From NCBI RefSeq assembly GCF_052857255.1, contig NW_027526485.1, positions 434,001-498,000 on the forward strand: 64,000 nt of DNA. Direction: 5' to 3'. This document shows positions 46,004 through 57,807 of the stretch, piece by piece. The position numbers and the translations under genes are program-made. Each line of letters opens with the position of its first letter. Position 1 is the first letter of the stretch. The notes under the pieces were generated by a model. That model was not told where the DNA came from. It saw only the letters and a list, made by a program, of their open reading frames with translations, and searched no databases. Origin of the DNA: Amblyomma americanum (lineage: Eukaryota; Arthropoda; Arachnida; Ixodida; Ixodidae).

Positions 46004-47225
46004 TCTCATCGAGTACCTGGAAGGCAAGGTTTCTTCACCCCCCGCTTCATTCAAGCGAGGACTGTCTTCCTTCTGTGTGCAGAATGAGGTCCTTGTGAAG
46101 AAGAACTTTACAGCGAACAAAACAGCCTACCTCCTTGTTGTACCTACTTGTCTCCGCGAAGAAGTTCTACAGGCTTCACACGACGAGCCGACAGCTAGAC
46201 ATCTCGGGATTACTCGCACCCTCCGCCGCATTCAAGACAAGTATTACTGGCTCCGACTGTCTGCCGATGTCGCACACTATGTGAAAACCTGCCGAGATTG
46301 TCAGCGACGAAAGCCTCCTCTCACACGACCAGCAGGATTTCTGAGCCCCATTGAACCTGCCTCAAGGCCCTTTCAGCAGATCGCCATGGACTTGCTTGGC
46401 CCTTTTCGAACGTCAACATCTGGAAATAAGTGGATCATCATAGCGACCGACTACCTGGCCCGCTACGCCGAGGGGATAGCCCTACCGAACGGAACAGCAG
46501 TAGAAGTCGCCAAATTTTTCGTGGAGTGCATTCTTCTTCGACACAGAGCCCCCGATGCGCTCACCACGGAAAGAGGAACTGCATTCACGGCGGAACTAAC
46601 GCAAGCCATCCTGCGGTACAGCCAAACCAGCCACCGGAGGATAACTGCATACCATCCGCAGACCAACGGACTGACCGAGCGCCTGAACAAAACCATCGCC
46701 GATATGCTCGCTATGTATGTCGATGCCGAACACAAAACCTGGGATGTCATCCTGCCTTACGTCGTTTTCGCCTACAACACCGCAGTGCAGGAGACCACCC
46801 AGATGACGCCTTTTAGGCTCGTCCATGACAGGGAGGCCACGACCACGCTAGACGCCATGCTGCCCAACGTTACAGAAGAAGAGAACGTCGACGTTGTCGC
46901 CTACCTTCAACGCGCAGAAGAAGCTCGAAGGCTTGCCCGATTACGGATCAAAGATCAGCAGCGGTCCGACGCCAGACGCTACAACCTACGAAGACGCAAC
47001 GCGGAATACAATCCTGGAGACTAGGTCTGGGTGTGGACGCCCATTCGCCGCCGTGGATTGAGTGAAAAGCTTTTGAGACGCTATTTCGGCCCGTACAAGG
47101 TTCTTCGTCGGCTGGGTGAACTGGATTATGGAGTCATCCCTGACGCAATGACAGCATCCCAGCGACGCCGCGTACGACCAGAAGTTGTCCATGTAGTCCG
47201 TCTGAAGCCGTATTATGCGCGCTAA
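46004..47225 (+). pseudogene. pol: gypsy integrase with GPY/F-type C-terminus
   Basis: The zinc-binding HHCC region runs HDEPTARHLG to CRDCQRRK; a 9-bp deletion here shortened the longer Cys cluster seen on the right. Core: MDLLGPFRTS (first Asp), then LTTERGTAF, where the second catalytic Asp is Glu (codon 46569-46571), then HPQTNGLTERLNK (the Glu). A TAG at 47022-47024 interrupts VWVWTPIRRRG. The C-terminus reads RYFGPYKVLRRL (GPY/F module) and ends RLKPYYAR. Confidence 0.92.
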
Positions 47226-47323
47226 AAGCCGCTGCATTTCCATGCTCTATTTTCGCAAGATCCGTTTTTTTTTTCCTTACTAGTCGCATTATTTGTTTTA
47301 ATGCATCTGGTCGATGCTTCTTT

Positions 47324-47333
47324 GAGAGGGCAG
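47324..47333 (+). other. Polypurine tract of gypsy element
   Basis: gagagggcag lies three bases upstream of the 3' LTR and is the expected plus-strand primer. Weakly purine-pure, so moderate confidence. Confidence 0.55.
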
Positions 47334-47336
47334 TAA

Positions 47337-47707
47337 TGCCGCGAATATTTGCAGTGTGTTCGTTTTTCAAATCTGCCGCCACATCACTTTATCGCTTTGT
47401 TTGCGACGCAGGACGCGACCAGATTTATCTCGATTGATCGCAGCCAGGCAGAGCTGATTCTACGTTGTTCCGGAATGTTCTAGTAACTTTGCGCTCTTTA
47501 TCTCGAAAGTTCGCTATCAGCTTTAAATTGAGCACGGCAGACAGCGGCCGGCATTCTGTTCGACGACCGCCGAGCACGCTTGTCGCTTCGCCGCCGCCCA
47601 GTGATTCAGTCCATTTTGGGTGCAAGTCAGCCCAATAAAAAGTTCTTTTAGAAGATCCTTTCGTCCGTCTTCATCGCTGCTTCGACTGCCGTCACCACTA
47701 CGTGACA
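47337..47707 (+). repeat. 3' LTR of gypsy element, left arm
   Basis: 371 bp, tgccgcgaat...cgtgaca. About 9 differences from the 5' LTR, about 3 from its mirrored copy at 56093-56463. Confidence 0.95.
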
Positions 47708-47711
47708 ATAT

Positions 47712-50068
47712 GTACAAACTCTTTACACAATAAGAAATGTGTCGAGGTTGTGCGTGTGATTAGTTCATTTTAGAGGAATTAAATCACACATGCGCACAGC
47801 ACTGTGTTGGTTACCACTGGAAAGGAGCGCCCAGTTATTAATCGTTCAAGGTAGAACTCGCGGAGCGTTCGGTCACTGCGTGTAACTACCTGACGGAGAA
47901 CAGGCGGGACGTCAAGCCCGTGTGTTCGAGGAATGAACAGAGGCTAACCAAAGTTCGCTCACGAGTGCGCGCAATGCCCTGCGGCCACAATAGCGTCTTG
48001 ATGGAGTCTGGTAGTATGCCCTGCGCCCTATAGGCCGCGAGAATATCGCGACGAGCATCGGCGAACGCGGCACAGTGAAGCAGCATGTGTTCTAGTGTTT
48101 CCACTGCACCGCATCCGTCACACACATCACTCGTCGCGATTCCGTGACGCAACCGTCGTTCCCCGGGCCACACGCAGCCAATAAGCGCGCGGAGGATCAT
48201 TGCACGATGTGGCCGTGTAAGTGCGCGACAGCCGGTGACACTGTCGATGCGCTCACCTCCCGCGATGCGTGGGTCGGGGTGCTGCTTTCGGAGACGGTCG
48301 TGAATGGCCGCACGCACGTCCTCCAGCGCAAGGGGCAGATCGCTGGCAGGTAGTTGGTGTGCAGCGGTCGCGAGGTCGTCAGCTTCTTCGTTGCCGGCGA
48401 TGCCGCAGTGACCGGGCACCCACTGTGCACGCACGGCACAACCTCTCTGCGCGAGGCGCTCGATGCTCGAGCGAATTTCCCGCACAAGTGGGGTACCGCG
48501 GCCGTTAGATTGCAGGCGGCTGAGGGCGGCGCGGGAGTCGCACAGCAGAGCACTCCTGGGCGGCGGAGGGCCGAGGGTGAGCAGCAGGTCCAGCCCGAGC
48601 CGGATCCCCATCAACTCCGCTGTGGTGGAGGAGCCCAGGAAGGCTGCGTGTTGCTGGCTGTGCAGTCGCAGGGCGGGGATGGTGGCCGCCGCAGCAAGGG
48701 AGCAGCTGTCGCGGGCCACTTAGCCGTCGGTATACACGAGGAGATGGTCCTGGAGCTCCTCGTGTATGACGGCTCTGGCCAGCTGCTGCACAGCGCAGAG
48801 GGGTGTGCTCCGCTTTCCTGCGATGCCGACGATCTCTCGCTGTACCTCCGAGGCAGCAGGCCAGGGCGCGCAGGAGCCGTAGGGGGGTGGGCCTTGGGTC
48901 AATTGCTCATACTCGGGCATCGCCGCGCCCATTCGTGAGCGCGGGTGCGAGCGCATACGCTGCAGCAGCGAGCCGCCGTCCGGTGCGCGGTGAAGCCGGT
49001 CGATGTGATTCAGTGCCCTGCGCGCTGCTTGGAGCTCAAGGGGCCACGCTCCTGCCTCGGCCAACGTTGCGGCGCACTGCGAGTTTTTGGGCAGGCCTAG
49101 GCACACGCGCAGGGACTTGCGGTGCTGAAGCTCGAGCTTCTTCCAGCACGGCTTGCGCACCGTGACGAGCGGCAGCGCATAGAGCACCGCCCCCAAAGCT
49201 GCGGTATTGTATAGACGCAGCGCGGCTTGCTGGGAGAAGCCCTGGCCTCGAGCGGTGAGCTTGTGCACGGCGGCGGTGATCCTCTTCATCTGCAGACAGG
49301 CCTTGGTCGCCGCGGGGCGGAAGGAAAGGCGCCAGTAGATGTCCAGGCCAACTTACCGCACCGATTTACGCCAAGGAATCGGAGTCCCGTCCAGTGACAG
49401 TGGCGCAAGGTGCGCGCGCGAGCGCGAAACGCAGGCCATGGCCACCGATTTGTCGGCGCTCAGCGACAGACCAAGTCCGCGCAAGCTGGCATCGATTGCG
49501 GTCAGGGCTCTCTGAAGGCACCCCCGCACGCGGAACGCCTCGCCCGGTGGTCCCCGGCACCACAGAGCTATGTCGTCTGCATATATGGACATGTATACAT
49601 GATGTCGCCCGCTCGTGTTGAGGGAGGCCGGCACCACCGACATGGCCACATTAAACAGAAATGGTGATAGGAGAGAGCCCTGCGGCACGCTCATGTCGAC
49701 CGGGCGAGACTTGGAGAGCTTACTCCCTACTCGTACACGCATGGTGCGCCCGCTCAGGAAGCCATGAACGTATCGCAAAAGGCGCCCGCTCACACAAGCC
49801 CCCTCAAGCACCGCGAGAATTGGTGCGCGGTGAACGTTGTCAAAAGCGCCCGAGACGTCCAGTAGCAGCAGCAGCGCAACCTGGCCTACTGCCCTGGCAT
49901 GCTGCAGCGCTGTAACAACGTCCGATATAGAGTCAGCCGTGCACCGCATCCCACGGAAACCCGTCTGCCGTTCGTCAAACAAATCAGCCTCCGCAGCCCG
50001 CTCGTTCAAACGCTGCAACGCCATATGCTCCATGAGCTTACCTGCCGCCGATGTTAATGCCACTGGCC
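47712..50068 (-). mobile_element. RNase H LINE, 3' half only, left arm
   Basis: Minus-strand copy of the LINE at 51202-56088, cut at the palindrome's inner edge (50068) in the RT fingers. It retains RT palm, thumb, RNase H, C-terminal zinc motif and 3' UTR. Beyond 50068 the sequence is unrelated to the LINE, so it is truncated by the rearrangement, not by incomplete reverse transcription. Confidence 0.88.
47886..50068 (-). pseudogene. LINE ORF2 (RT-RNase H), left arm
   Basis: One phase throughout: RPVALTSAAGKLMEH, LLLLDVSGAFDNVHR (motif A), VPQGSLLSPFLFNVAM (motif B), YMSIYADDIALWC (catalytic). Two TAA stops interrupt it, near 49351 (in the KSV..LGLDI segment) and near 48720 (YTDG then stop). 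RNase H continues: TAELMGIRLGL, LLCDSRAAL, GNEEADDLA. The end has CDGCGAVETLEHMLLHC. Unlike the right copy, the RNase H frame has no 1-bp loss. Confidence 0.9.
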
Positions 50069-50933
50069 TACCATACACTTCTGGTGCTGCTGTTGTTGAT
50101 AGGAAGGAACAAAAGGAAAGTGCACGTTCCTGCCTACTGGCTCAATCCCAGCCACAGTCGCTGCTGCGTGCTGGAAGTAGGAGAGTTAAAGGATAGAAGA
50201 GCAACGATAGAAAAAAAGGCGCGCGCTAATATGCCCAGGGCCAGTCCGGGAGGCAGTGCAGTACCGGACAGACCCGTGCCGGAGTGCTTCAAGCCCAGCA
50301 CTCGGAGATATTCGAAAATAAGTTTAATATCTTGAGTCCAAGGACCCGCATCAGATATTAAATCAAGTATCAGATATCATGGTGGTGTCAGAGCCACCTC
50401 CTACACTGACGCGAAGCGCATATATATACATCACCGGGAGGTAACACCTCCTCTCTCTCTACCTCAGTGGAGAACATCTGGTGGAGCGAGCGTGACGGCA
50501 GCGGCGTTGACGGCGGCGTCATCTGTTGGAGCGCGGCTGCGGCGTTGCTAGGCAACGGCGGCTCAAGGTCATTCGTCGGCTAGCGCATACGGCATACGGC
50601 TGCCTATATACGGCATACGGCTGCCTATATACGGCATACGGCTCGCCGAGCAGAAATGGCTCGCTGGCTGTCATAGTATAGCTTTCGCTTTAAAAACATT
50701 AGCAGTGGCTTAGCTAAGCTATGCAAGGATATACGTAGCGAGAGCTGAAGTTCCCCGCAGGTTACACATGCTGTTGAGGTTGTTGTGATTAAAATGTTAA
50801 GCATTCAAAAAGTATGCGGTGAGACACGTTATTTATTGAATTGATTTGACAGAGATAAACACTGCCCGATGATCGGTAAAGTAACACGCAGTTGTATCAA
50901 TGCTGCGTACACAAGGTCAATCGTTCCAGCCCA
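50069..50933. other. P2 spacer, left part
   Basis: Not mirrored. Three copies of a 20-bp unit (catacggctgcctatata) lie at about 50586-50645. A TATA-rich cgcatatatatacatc word occurs near 50416. No coding domain recognised. Confidence 0.5.
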
Positions 50934-51201
50934 GGATGCGGAGGAGTACGTAGGTCCGAACCCGACCTCGGCGGCTGCCTTTCAATGGAGGCCAAACGCT
51001 ACGGCGCCAGTGCGCTGTGCCATGTCAGTGCAGGTTAAAGATCCCCAGGTGGTCGAAATTTTTCCGTAGCACTCCACAACGGCCCCTCTTTCTTCCTTTC
51101 TTCTCTCAGTCTCTCCTCCATCCCTTCCATTACGGCATGGTTCAGGTGTCTGCCGTTACAGTGAGACAGATACTGCGCCATTTTTCACCCAAAAACCAAA
51201 T
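50934..51201 (+). repeat. Ruka-like SINE, head-damaged
   Basis: Partial box B (gtccgaacccgac), body tgcaggttaaagatcccc, tail gatactgcgccattttt. It lies immediately upstream of the LINE start. Confidence 0.8.
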
Positions 51202-51457
51202 TTTCATCAAACGCCGGTGGGATTCTTCGGCGGGCGCTTGAAGCGAGCGGACACGTTTTTTAGCTCTCTGCTCCTTCGGACGCTGGGCCTAAAGCTTCGC
51301 GGCGTTGCGGGGTCTCCCCATGGAGGCCATAGACACCGTGAACGAGCGAAGACCTGTGTTCGGCGGTGACAATGAGCAACGCAGGGCAGGCCGCTCATGC
51401 TGACGATCACGGAGACGAACGCCATCCAGAACAAGGTCGTCCAGCACCATTCGGCGA

Positions 51458-53289
51458 ATGCAGGCCGAGATCGCTGATCTGCGGGACACGGTGAGGTGCC
51501 TGACGGCGGCGCTCATCACCACCTCGGAGAACCTCGAGTCCGTCATCGGGACCTTGGACGTGTCGCCGGCGGACCCACGCGTTCTAGCCTTGAGGGACGC
51601 CATGGCGCTCGCTCACCAGACGCAGAACTCCACGGCGGCTCCCTCCCCGCCTCTGGCCACCCCTGCGCTTACTGCCGCCATTGCTACACCTGGGGAGCCG
51701 GCTGTGATGCCCTCTCCTCCTGATGCTGCTGCTGCAGGCACACTGCGGACAACTCAGCCGAGGAGAGCATCTGCTCCCCAATGGACAAGTCTGCTCTCCG
51801 GAAACGGCGACGCTCAACGGGGTCCGAGGAGGCGAGGGACTCGGAAACCAAAAGGGACATCGCGGTGGCAAAGCGGGAAGCCCGAAGCCCCCCCATCGTC
51901 ACTGTTCCCTCTCCCTCCACACTCGAAGGAGCAGGGCCTTCCCAGCACGAGCCCCATGGAGCCCACCTCCAGCCTGCTGCTGATGCTGCTGCTGTTGCTG
52001 CTGGGGTGACGGCGTCCGGAAGAAAACCGGGTGCGACCTCATCAAATCCCGGAGCACGAGATCAGGCTGCGGCTGGGGCTTCGTCTGCTGGCAGCGAGCG
52101 CGCCCAACTCCGCGGCGCGCCGCAGCAATGCGCCGCAGACAGCGGCGACGCTGATGCTGGGGTCAGCCTGGTCCCGTGGCGCATTATCACTACCAAGGCG
52201 CAGCGGCGTCGGAGAGCTGCCCTGGAGCGAGCCGCGGCCGCCGTGGAGGTCCCGTCCAGCCTGGTGGGGACGGTGCTGTTTCGGCCGGCGAACCGGGGCA
52301 CTGCCTTCACCAGGGAACAGGGCTAGGAGTTGGCCGAGGAGATCGGATCCCGCCCGGGCGTCCTCGCCCTCCGGGTAAACATTCGGCGGAATGTGGTGGC
52401 AGTGGACGCGGTGAGCAGCGATGCTCTCCAGGCCCTGCTAGCCACAGCCGTCATCTGCGGCGTGCCGGTCTGCGCCAAGGAGCCTCCTCCTCGGAATCAA
52501 AGCTCCAGCCTGGTCTTCGGTGTGGACGGGCGCAGGACGGAGGAGTAGCTGCTAGCGGCGGCGGAGTCAACGGTACCGATGGTGTCGGCGTCTCTGTCGG
52601 GCAGCAAACTCGCTCTCCGTTTTGCGGCGCCGACACCCCCGGCGTTCATCACCATATTCAAGCGCAGGCTCGCGGTGCGCCCCTGCCGTCCCCGGCCGCT
52701 CCAGTGTGCCAAGTGCGCCAGCCTGGGGCATGCCACTGAGGTGTGTCGTGCTCCTGCCCGATGCACGCGCTGCGGCGGGCCGCACGAGCCTGGTACCTGC
52801 GCGAGGAAGCCCCGCTGCATTAACTGCGGGGGGCGGCATGCAGCCATTGACCAAGCGTGCCCGCACTGGCAGCGAGAGCGTCACGTTGCCACTTTAATGG
52901 CCACGTCCATGGCACCGATGTCCAGACAGGTTGTCCGAACCGTCGTCTAGGCTGAGACAGCGGCTCCAGCCCAGCAACATCAGCTGACGCCCCGCGCGCT
53001 TTCTTATGCGGAGGCCGTCAGGGGAACACCCCAGCAGCAGCAGTCACCGAAGCAACGGCAGCGCCGGCAGCGGCAGCGGCGATTCGGTTGCCTGGCGTCC
53101 CGTACAGCGCGGCCCGAGCCTGTGGCCGCTTCTCATGGCCAGCCCCCTGACGCACGGGACGCGGAGATCGCGCGCCTAAAGCTGGCATTGCGCGCCCTCA
53201 GCGCACTTTTCCCGGAGGGCACCGATGGACATCGGGCTTGCTTAGAAGCAGCGGGTGCTCCCGCACAGATAAGCCAGCATGATGGCTAG
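51458..53289 (+). pseudogene. LINE ORF1 (gag-like, three CCHC knuckles)
   Basis: The N-terminal coiled-coil-like segment MQAEIADLRDTVRCL shifts frame near 51750 into a basic stretch RKRRRSTGSEEARD. Stops TAG near 52323, 52546 and 52948. Zinc motifs: CAKCASLGHATEVC, CTRCGGPHEPGTC, CINCGGRHAAIDQAC at about 52696-52860. These are typical of I/R1/LOA-like ORF1 proteins that bind element RNA. The last frame ends at the TAG 53287-53289. Confidence 0.85.
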
Positions 53290-55914
53290 CCGCCGAAATC
53301 CCTCCCTCATACCATCCATCCTGCAGTGGAACGTGCGCTCACTTGCAGCGCGGTACGCCGAAATGCGAGTTCGCATCGCACAGGATTCGCCGGAAGTTAT
53401 CGCGCTGCAGGAGACGTAGGTTCACATGATGGGGAGCCCCAGATGCGGCTACCTGGCTACACTGGCTACCACTCAGCCACCACGTGCGAGGAACCCACCT
53501 GTGCCGCAGTGCCCTGTTGTGTCACATCTCATCTCCCCGGGAAATCAAGGTGCGCGTCACACCGGACCGGACGGGGTGACATACCAGATGCTGCGAAACC
53601 TGGATGCGCAGCAACCTCCTGCGCAGATCTACCTGGTGTGGGAACGAGGGGAGCTACCGGAGGATTGGCGAACCGCGGTCGTTTGTCCCATCCGAAAGGC
53701 AGGGCGCCCACCTATGGAGCTGAGCGGATACCGGCCAGTGGCATTAACATCGGCGGCAGGTAAGCTCATGGAGCATATGGCGTTGCAGCGTCTGAACGAG
53801 CGGGCTGCGGAGGCTGATTTGTTTGACGAGCGGCCGACGGGTTTCCGTGGGAAGCGGTGCACGGCTGATTCTATATCGGACGTTGTTACAGCGCTGGAGC
53901 ATGCCAGGGCGGCAGGCCAGGTTGCGCTGCTGCTACTACTGGACGTATCGGGCGCTTTTGACAACGTTCACCGCGCACCAATTCTCGCGGTGCTTAAGGG
54001 GGCTGGTGTGAGCGGGCGCCTTTTGCGATACGTTCATGGCTTCCTGAGCGGGCGCACCATGCGCGTACGAGTAGGGGGTAAGCTCTCCAAGCCTCGCCCG
54101 GTGGACATGGGCGTGCCGCAGTGCTCGGTCCTATCACCTTTCCTGTTTAATGTGGCAATGTCGGTGGTGCAGGCCTCCCTCCCCACGAGCGGCCGACACC
54201 ATGTGTACATGTCCATATATGCAGACGACAGAGCTCTGTGGTGCCGGGGACCACCGGGCGAGGCGTTCCGCGTGCGGGGGTGCCTTCTGGCAGCCCTGAC
54301 CACAATCGATGCCAGCTTGCGCGGCCTTGGTCTATCGCTGAGCGCGGACAAATCGGTTGCCATGGCCTGCGTTTCGAGCTCGCGCGTGCACCTTGCGCCA
54401 CTGTCACTGGACGGGACTCCGATTCCGTGGCGTAAATCGGTGTGGTACCTTGGCCTGGACATCGACTGGCGCCTTTCCTTAAGCCCTGCGGCGACCAAGG
54501 CCTGTCTGCAGTTGAAGAGGATCACCGCAGCCGTGCACAAGCTCACCGCTCGAGGCCAGCGCATCTCTCAGCAAGCCGCGCTGCGTCTATACAATGCCGC
54601 AGATATGGGGGCGGTGCTCTATGCGCTGCAGCTCGTCACGGTGCGCAAGCCGTGCTGGAAGAAACTCGAGCTTCAGCACCGCAAGTCCCTGCGCGTGTGC
54701 CTAGGCCTGCCCAAAAACTCGCAGTGCGCCGCAACGTTGGCCGAGGCAGGAGCGTGGCCACTTGAGCTCCAAGCAGCGCGCTGGGCATTGAATCACATCG
54801 ACCGGCTTCACCGCGCACCGGACGGCGGCTCGCTGCTGCAGCGTATGCGCTCGCACCCGCGATCACAAATGGGCGCGGCGCTGTTTGAGTATGAGCAATT
54901 GACACAAGGCCCACACCCCTCCGGCTCCTACGCGCCCTGGCCTGCTGCCTCGGAGGTACAGCGAGAGATCGTCGGCATTGCGGGAAAGCGGAGCACACCC
55001 CTCTGTGCTGTGCAGCAGCTGGCCAGAGCCGTCATACACGAGGAGCTCCAGGACCATCTCCTCGTGTACACCGACGGCTCAGCGGCCCGCGACAGCTGCT
55101 GCCTTGCTGCGGCGGCCACCATCCCGCCCTGCGACGGCACAGCCAGCAGCATGCAGCATTCCTGGGCTCCTCCACCACGGCGGAGTTGATGGGGATCCGG
55201 CTCGGGCTGGACCTGCTGCTCACCCTCGGCCCTCCGCCGCCCAGGAGTGCTCTGCTGTGCGACTCCCGCGCCGCCCTCAGCCGCCTGCAATCTAACGGCC
55301 GCGGTACCCCACTAGTGCGGGAAATTCGCTCGCGCATCGAGCGCCTCGCGCAGAGAGGTTGTGCCGTGCGTGCACAGTGGGTACCCGGTCACTGCAGCAT
55401 CGCAGGCAACGAAGAAGCTGACGACCTCGCGACCGCTGCACACCAACTACCTGCCAGCGATCGGCCCCTTGCGCTGGAGGCCGTGCGTGCGGCCATCCAT
55501 GACCATCTCCGAAAGCTGCACCCCGACCCAAGCATTGCGGGAGGTGAGCGCATCGACAGTGTCACCGGCTGTCGCGCACTTACACGGCCACATCGTGCAA
55601 TGATCCTCCGCGCGCTTATTGGCTGCGTGTGGCCCGGGGAACGACGGTTGCGTCACGGAATCGCGACGAGTGATGTGTGTGACGGATGCGGTGCAGTGGA
55701 AACACTAGAACACATGCTGCTTCACTGTGCCGCGTTCGCCGATGCTCGTCGCGATATTCTCGCGGCCTATAGGGCGCAGGGCATACTACCAGACTCCATC
55801 AAGACGCTATTGTGGCCGCAGGGCATTGCGCGCACTCGTGAGCGAACTTTGGTTAGCCTCTGTTCATTCCTCGAACACACGGGCTTGACGTCCCGCCTGT
55901 TCTCCGTCAGGTAG
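53279..55914 (+). pseudogene. LINE ORF2 (endonuclease stub, RT, RNase H), right arm
   Basis: Begins MMASRRNPSLIPSILQWNVR, the start of an APE-type endonuclease with the Asn of QWN. It stops at TAG 53417-53419 in IALQET, then passes in phase over an internal deletion (near 53430-53560, no endonuclease core) into RT: GPDGVTYQMLRNL, GYRPVALTSAAGK, DVSGAFDNVHR, VPQCSVLSPFLF, YADDRALWC. A 1-bp loss near 55132 shifts the RNase H frame; the rest (LLCDSRAAL, GNEEADDLA, CDGCGAVETLEHMLLHC) runs to 55914. Confidence 0.9.
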
Positions 55915-56092
55915 TTACACGCAGTGACCGAACGCTCCGCGAGTTCTACCTTGAAAGATTAATAACTGGAGGCTCCTCTCCAGTGGTAACCAACACAGTG
56001 CTGTGCGCATGTGTGATTTAATTCCTCTAAAATGAACTAATCACACGCACAACCTCGACACATTTCTTATTGTGTAAAGAGTTTGTACATAT

Positions 56093-56463
56093 TGTCACGT
56101 AGTGGTGACGGCAGTCGAAGCAGCGATGAAGACGGACGAAAGGATCTTCTAAAAGAACTTTTTATTGGGCTGACTTGCACCCAAAATGGACTGAATCACT
56201 GGGCGGCGGCGAAGCGACAAGCGTGCTCGGCGGTCGTCGAACAGAATGCCGGCCGCTGTCGGCCGTGCTCAATTTAAAGCTGATAGCGAACTTTCGAGAT
56301 AAAGAGCGCAAAGTTACTAGAACATTCCGGAACAACATAGAATCAGCTCTGCCTGGCTGCGATCAATCGAGATAAATCTGGTCGCGTCTTGCGTCGCAAA
56401 CAAAGCGATAAAGTGATGTGGCGGCAGATTTGAAAAACGAACACACTGCAAATATTCGCGGCA
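56093..56463 (-). repeat. 3' LTR of gypsy element, right arm
   Basis: 371 bp, tgtcacg...gcggca on the forward strand. About 3 differences from its mirrored copy 47337-47707. Confidence 0.95.
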
Positions 56464-56574
56464 TTACTGCCCTCTCAAAGAAGCATCGACCAGATGCATT
56501 AAAACAAATAATGCGACTAGTAAGGAAAAAAAAACGGATCTTGCGAAAATAGAGCATGGAAATGCAGCGGCCTT

Positions 56575-57807
56575 TAGCGCGCATAATATGGCTTCAGACG
56601 GACTACATGGACAACTTCTGGTCGTACGCGGCGTCGCTAGGATGCTGTCATTGCGTCAGGGATGACTCCATAATCCAGTTCACCCAGCCGACGAAGAACC
56701 TTGTACGGGCCGAAATAGCGTCTCAAAAGCTTTTCACTCAATCCACGGCGGCGAATGGGCGTCCACACCCAGACCTAGTCTCCAGGATTGTATTCCGCGT
56801 TGCGTCTTCGTAGGTTGTAGCGTCTGGCGTCGGACCGCTGCTGATCTTTGATCCGTAATCAGGCAAGCCTTCGAGCTTCTTCTGCGCGTTGAAGGTAGGC
56901 GGCAACGTCGACGTTCTCTTCTTCTGTAACGTTGGGCAGCATGGCGTCTAGCGTGGTCGTGGCCTCCCTGTCATGGACGAGCCTAAAAGGCGTCATCTGG
57001 GTGGTCTCCTGCACTGCGGTGTTGTAGGCGAAAACGACGTAAGGCAGGATGACATCCCAGGTTTTGTGTTCGGCATCGACATACATAGCGAGCATATCGG
57101 CGATGGTTTTGTTCAGGCGCTCGGTCTGTCCGTTGGTCTGCGGATGGTATGCAGTTATCCTCCGGTGGCTGGTTTGGCTGTACCGCAGGATGGCTTGCGT
57201 TAGTTCCGCCGTGAATGCAGTTCCTCTTTCCGTGGTGAGCGCATCGGGGGCTCTGTGTCGAAGAAGAATGCACTCCACGAAAAATTTGGCGACTTCTACT
57301 GCTGTTCCGTTCGGTAGGGCTATCCCCTCGGCGTAGCGGGCCAGGTAGTCGGACGCTACGATGATCCACTTATTTCCAGATGTTGACGTTCGAAAAGGGC
57401 CAAGCAAGTCCATGGCGATCTGCTGAAAGGGCCTTGAGGCAGGTTCAATGGGGCTCAGAAATCCTGCTGGTCGTGTGAGAGGAGGCTTTCGTCGCTGACA
57501 ATCTCGGCAGGTTTGGCAGGTTTTCACGTAGTGTGCGACATCGGCAGACAGTCGGAGCCAGTAATACTTGTCTTGAATGCGGCGGAGGGTGCGAGTAATT
57601 CCGAGATGTCTAGCTGTCGGCTCGTCGTGTGAAGCCTGTAGAACTTCTTCGCGGAGACAAGTAGGTACAACAAGGAGGTAGGCTGTTTTGTTCGCTGTAA
57701 AGTTCTTCTTCACAAGGACCTCATTCTGCACACAGAAGGAAGACAGTCCTCGCTTGAATGAAGCGGGGGGTGAAGAAACCTTGCCTTCCAGGTACTCGAT
57801 GAGAGCC
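56575..57807 (-). pseudogene. pol: gypsy integrase, right arm
   Basis: Same landmarks as the left copy, with the longer zinc-binding CQTCRDCQRRK, MDLLGPFRTS, LTTERGTAF (second catalytic Asp is Glu) and HPQTNGQTERLNK. One stop (TAG) falls before the GPY/F region. Near 56857 the frame also breaks: the left RLARLRIKDQ becomes RRLA then stop. Confidence 0.9.

Larger units (their letters stand above)
41810..47711 (+). mobile_element. Complete but dead Ty3/gypsy LTR retrotransposon, left arm
   Basis: Two 371-bp LTRs (41814-42184 and 47337-47707), target duplication atat at 41810-41813 and 47708-47711, a primer-binding site, gag, protease, RT, RNase H, integrase and a purine tract. The order protease-RT-RNase H-integrase defines Ty3/gypsy. 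At least seven stop or frame lesions are shared with the right-arm copy (56093-62013). The left copy additionally lost 1, 18 and 9 bp. Confidence 0.95.
39824..50068. repeat. P2 left arm of giant inverted repeat (outer limit beyond view)
   Basis: Reverse complement of 53733-64000. Pairs: 39917-40738 with 63086-63907, 42376-43281 with 60546-61451, 47886-48719 with 55186-55914. The inner end is sharp at cactggcc (50061-50068). The window ends while the mirror is still matching position 39824, so the true arm may extend further left. Coordinate sums drop 103827, 103826, 103808, 103799-103800, marking 1-, 18- and 9-bp losses on the left. Confidence 0.95.
51202..56088 (+). mobile_element. RNase H-bearing I-like LINE with ORF1 and ORF2, endonuclease deleted
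   Basis: 5' UTR, ORF1 (51458-53289) with three zinc knuckles, ORF2 from 53279 overlapping ORF1 by about 11 nt, an endonuclease stub, RT, RNase H, C-terminal zinc motif, and a 3' UTR running to the gypsy target site. The part from 53733 onward is the P2 right arm; the 5' part is in the spacer and single-copy. No poly(A) tail is visible at the 3' end. Confidence 0.88.
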
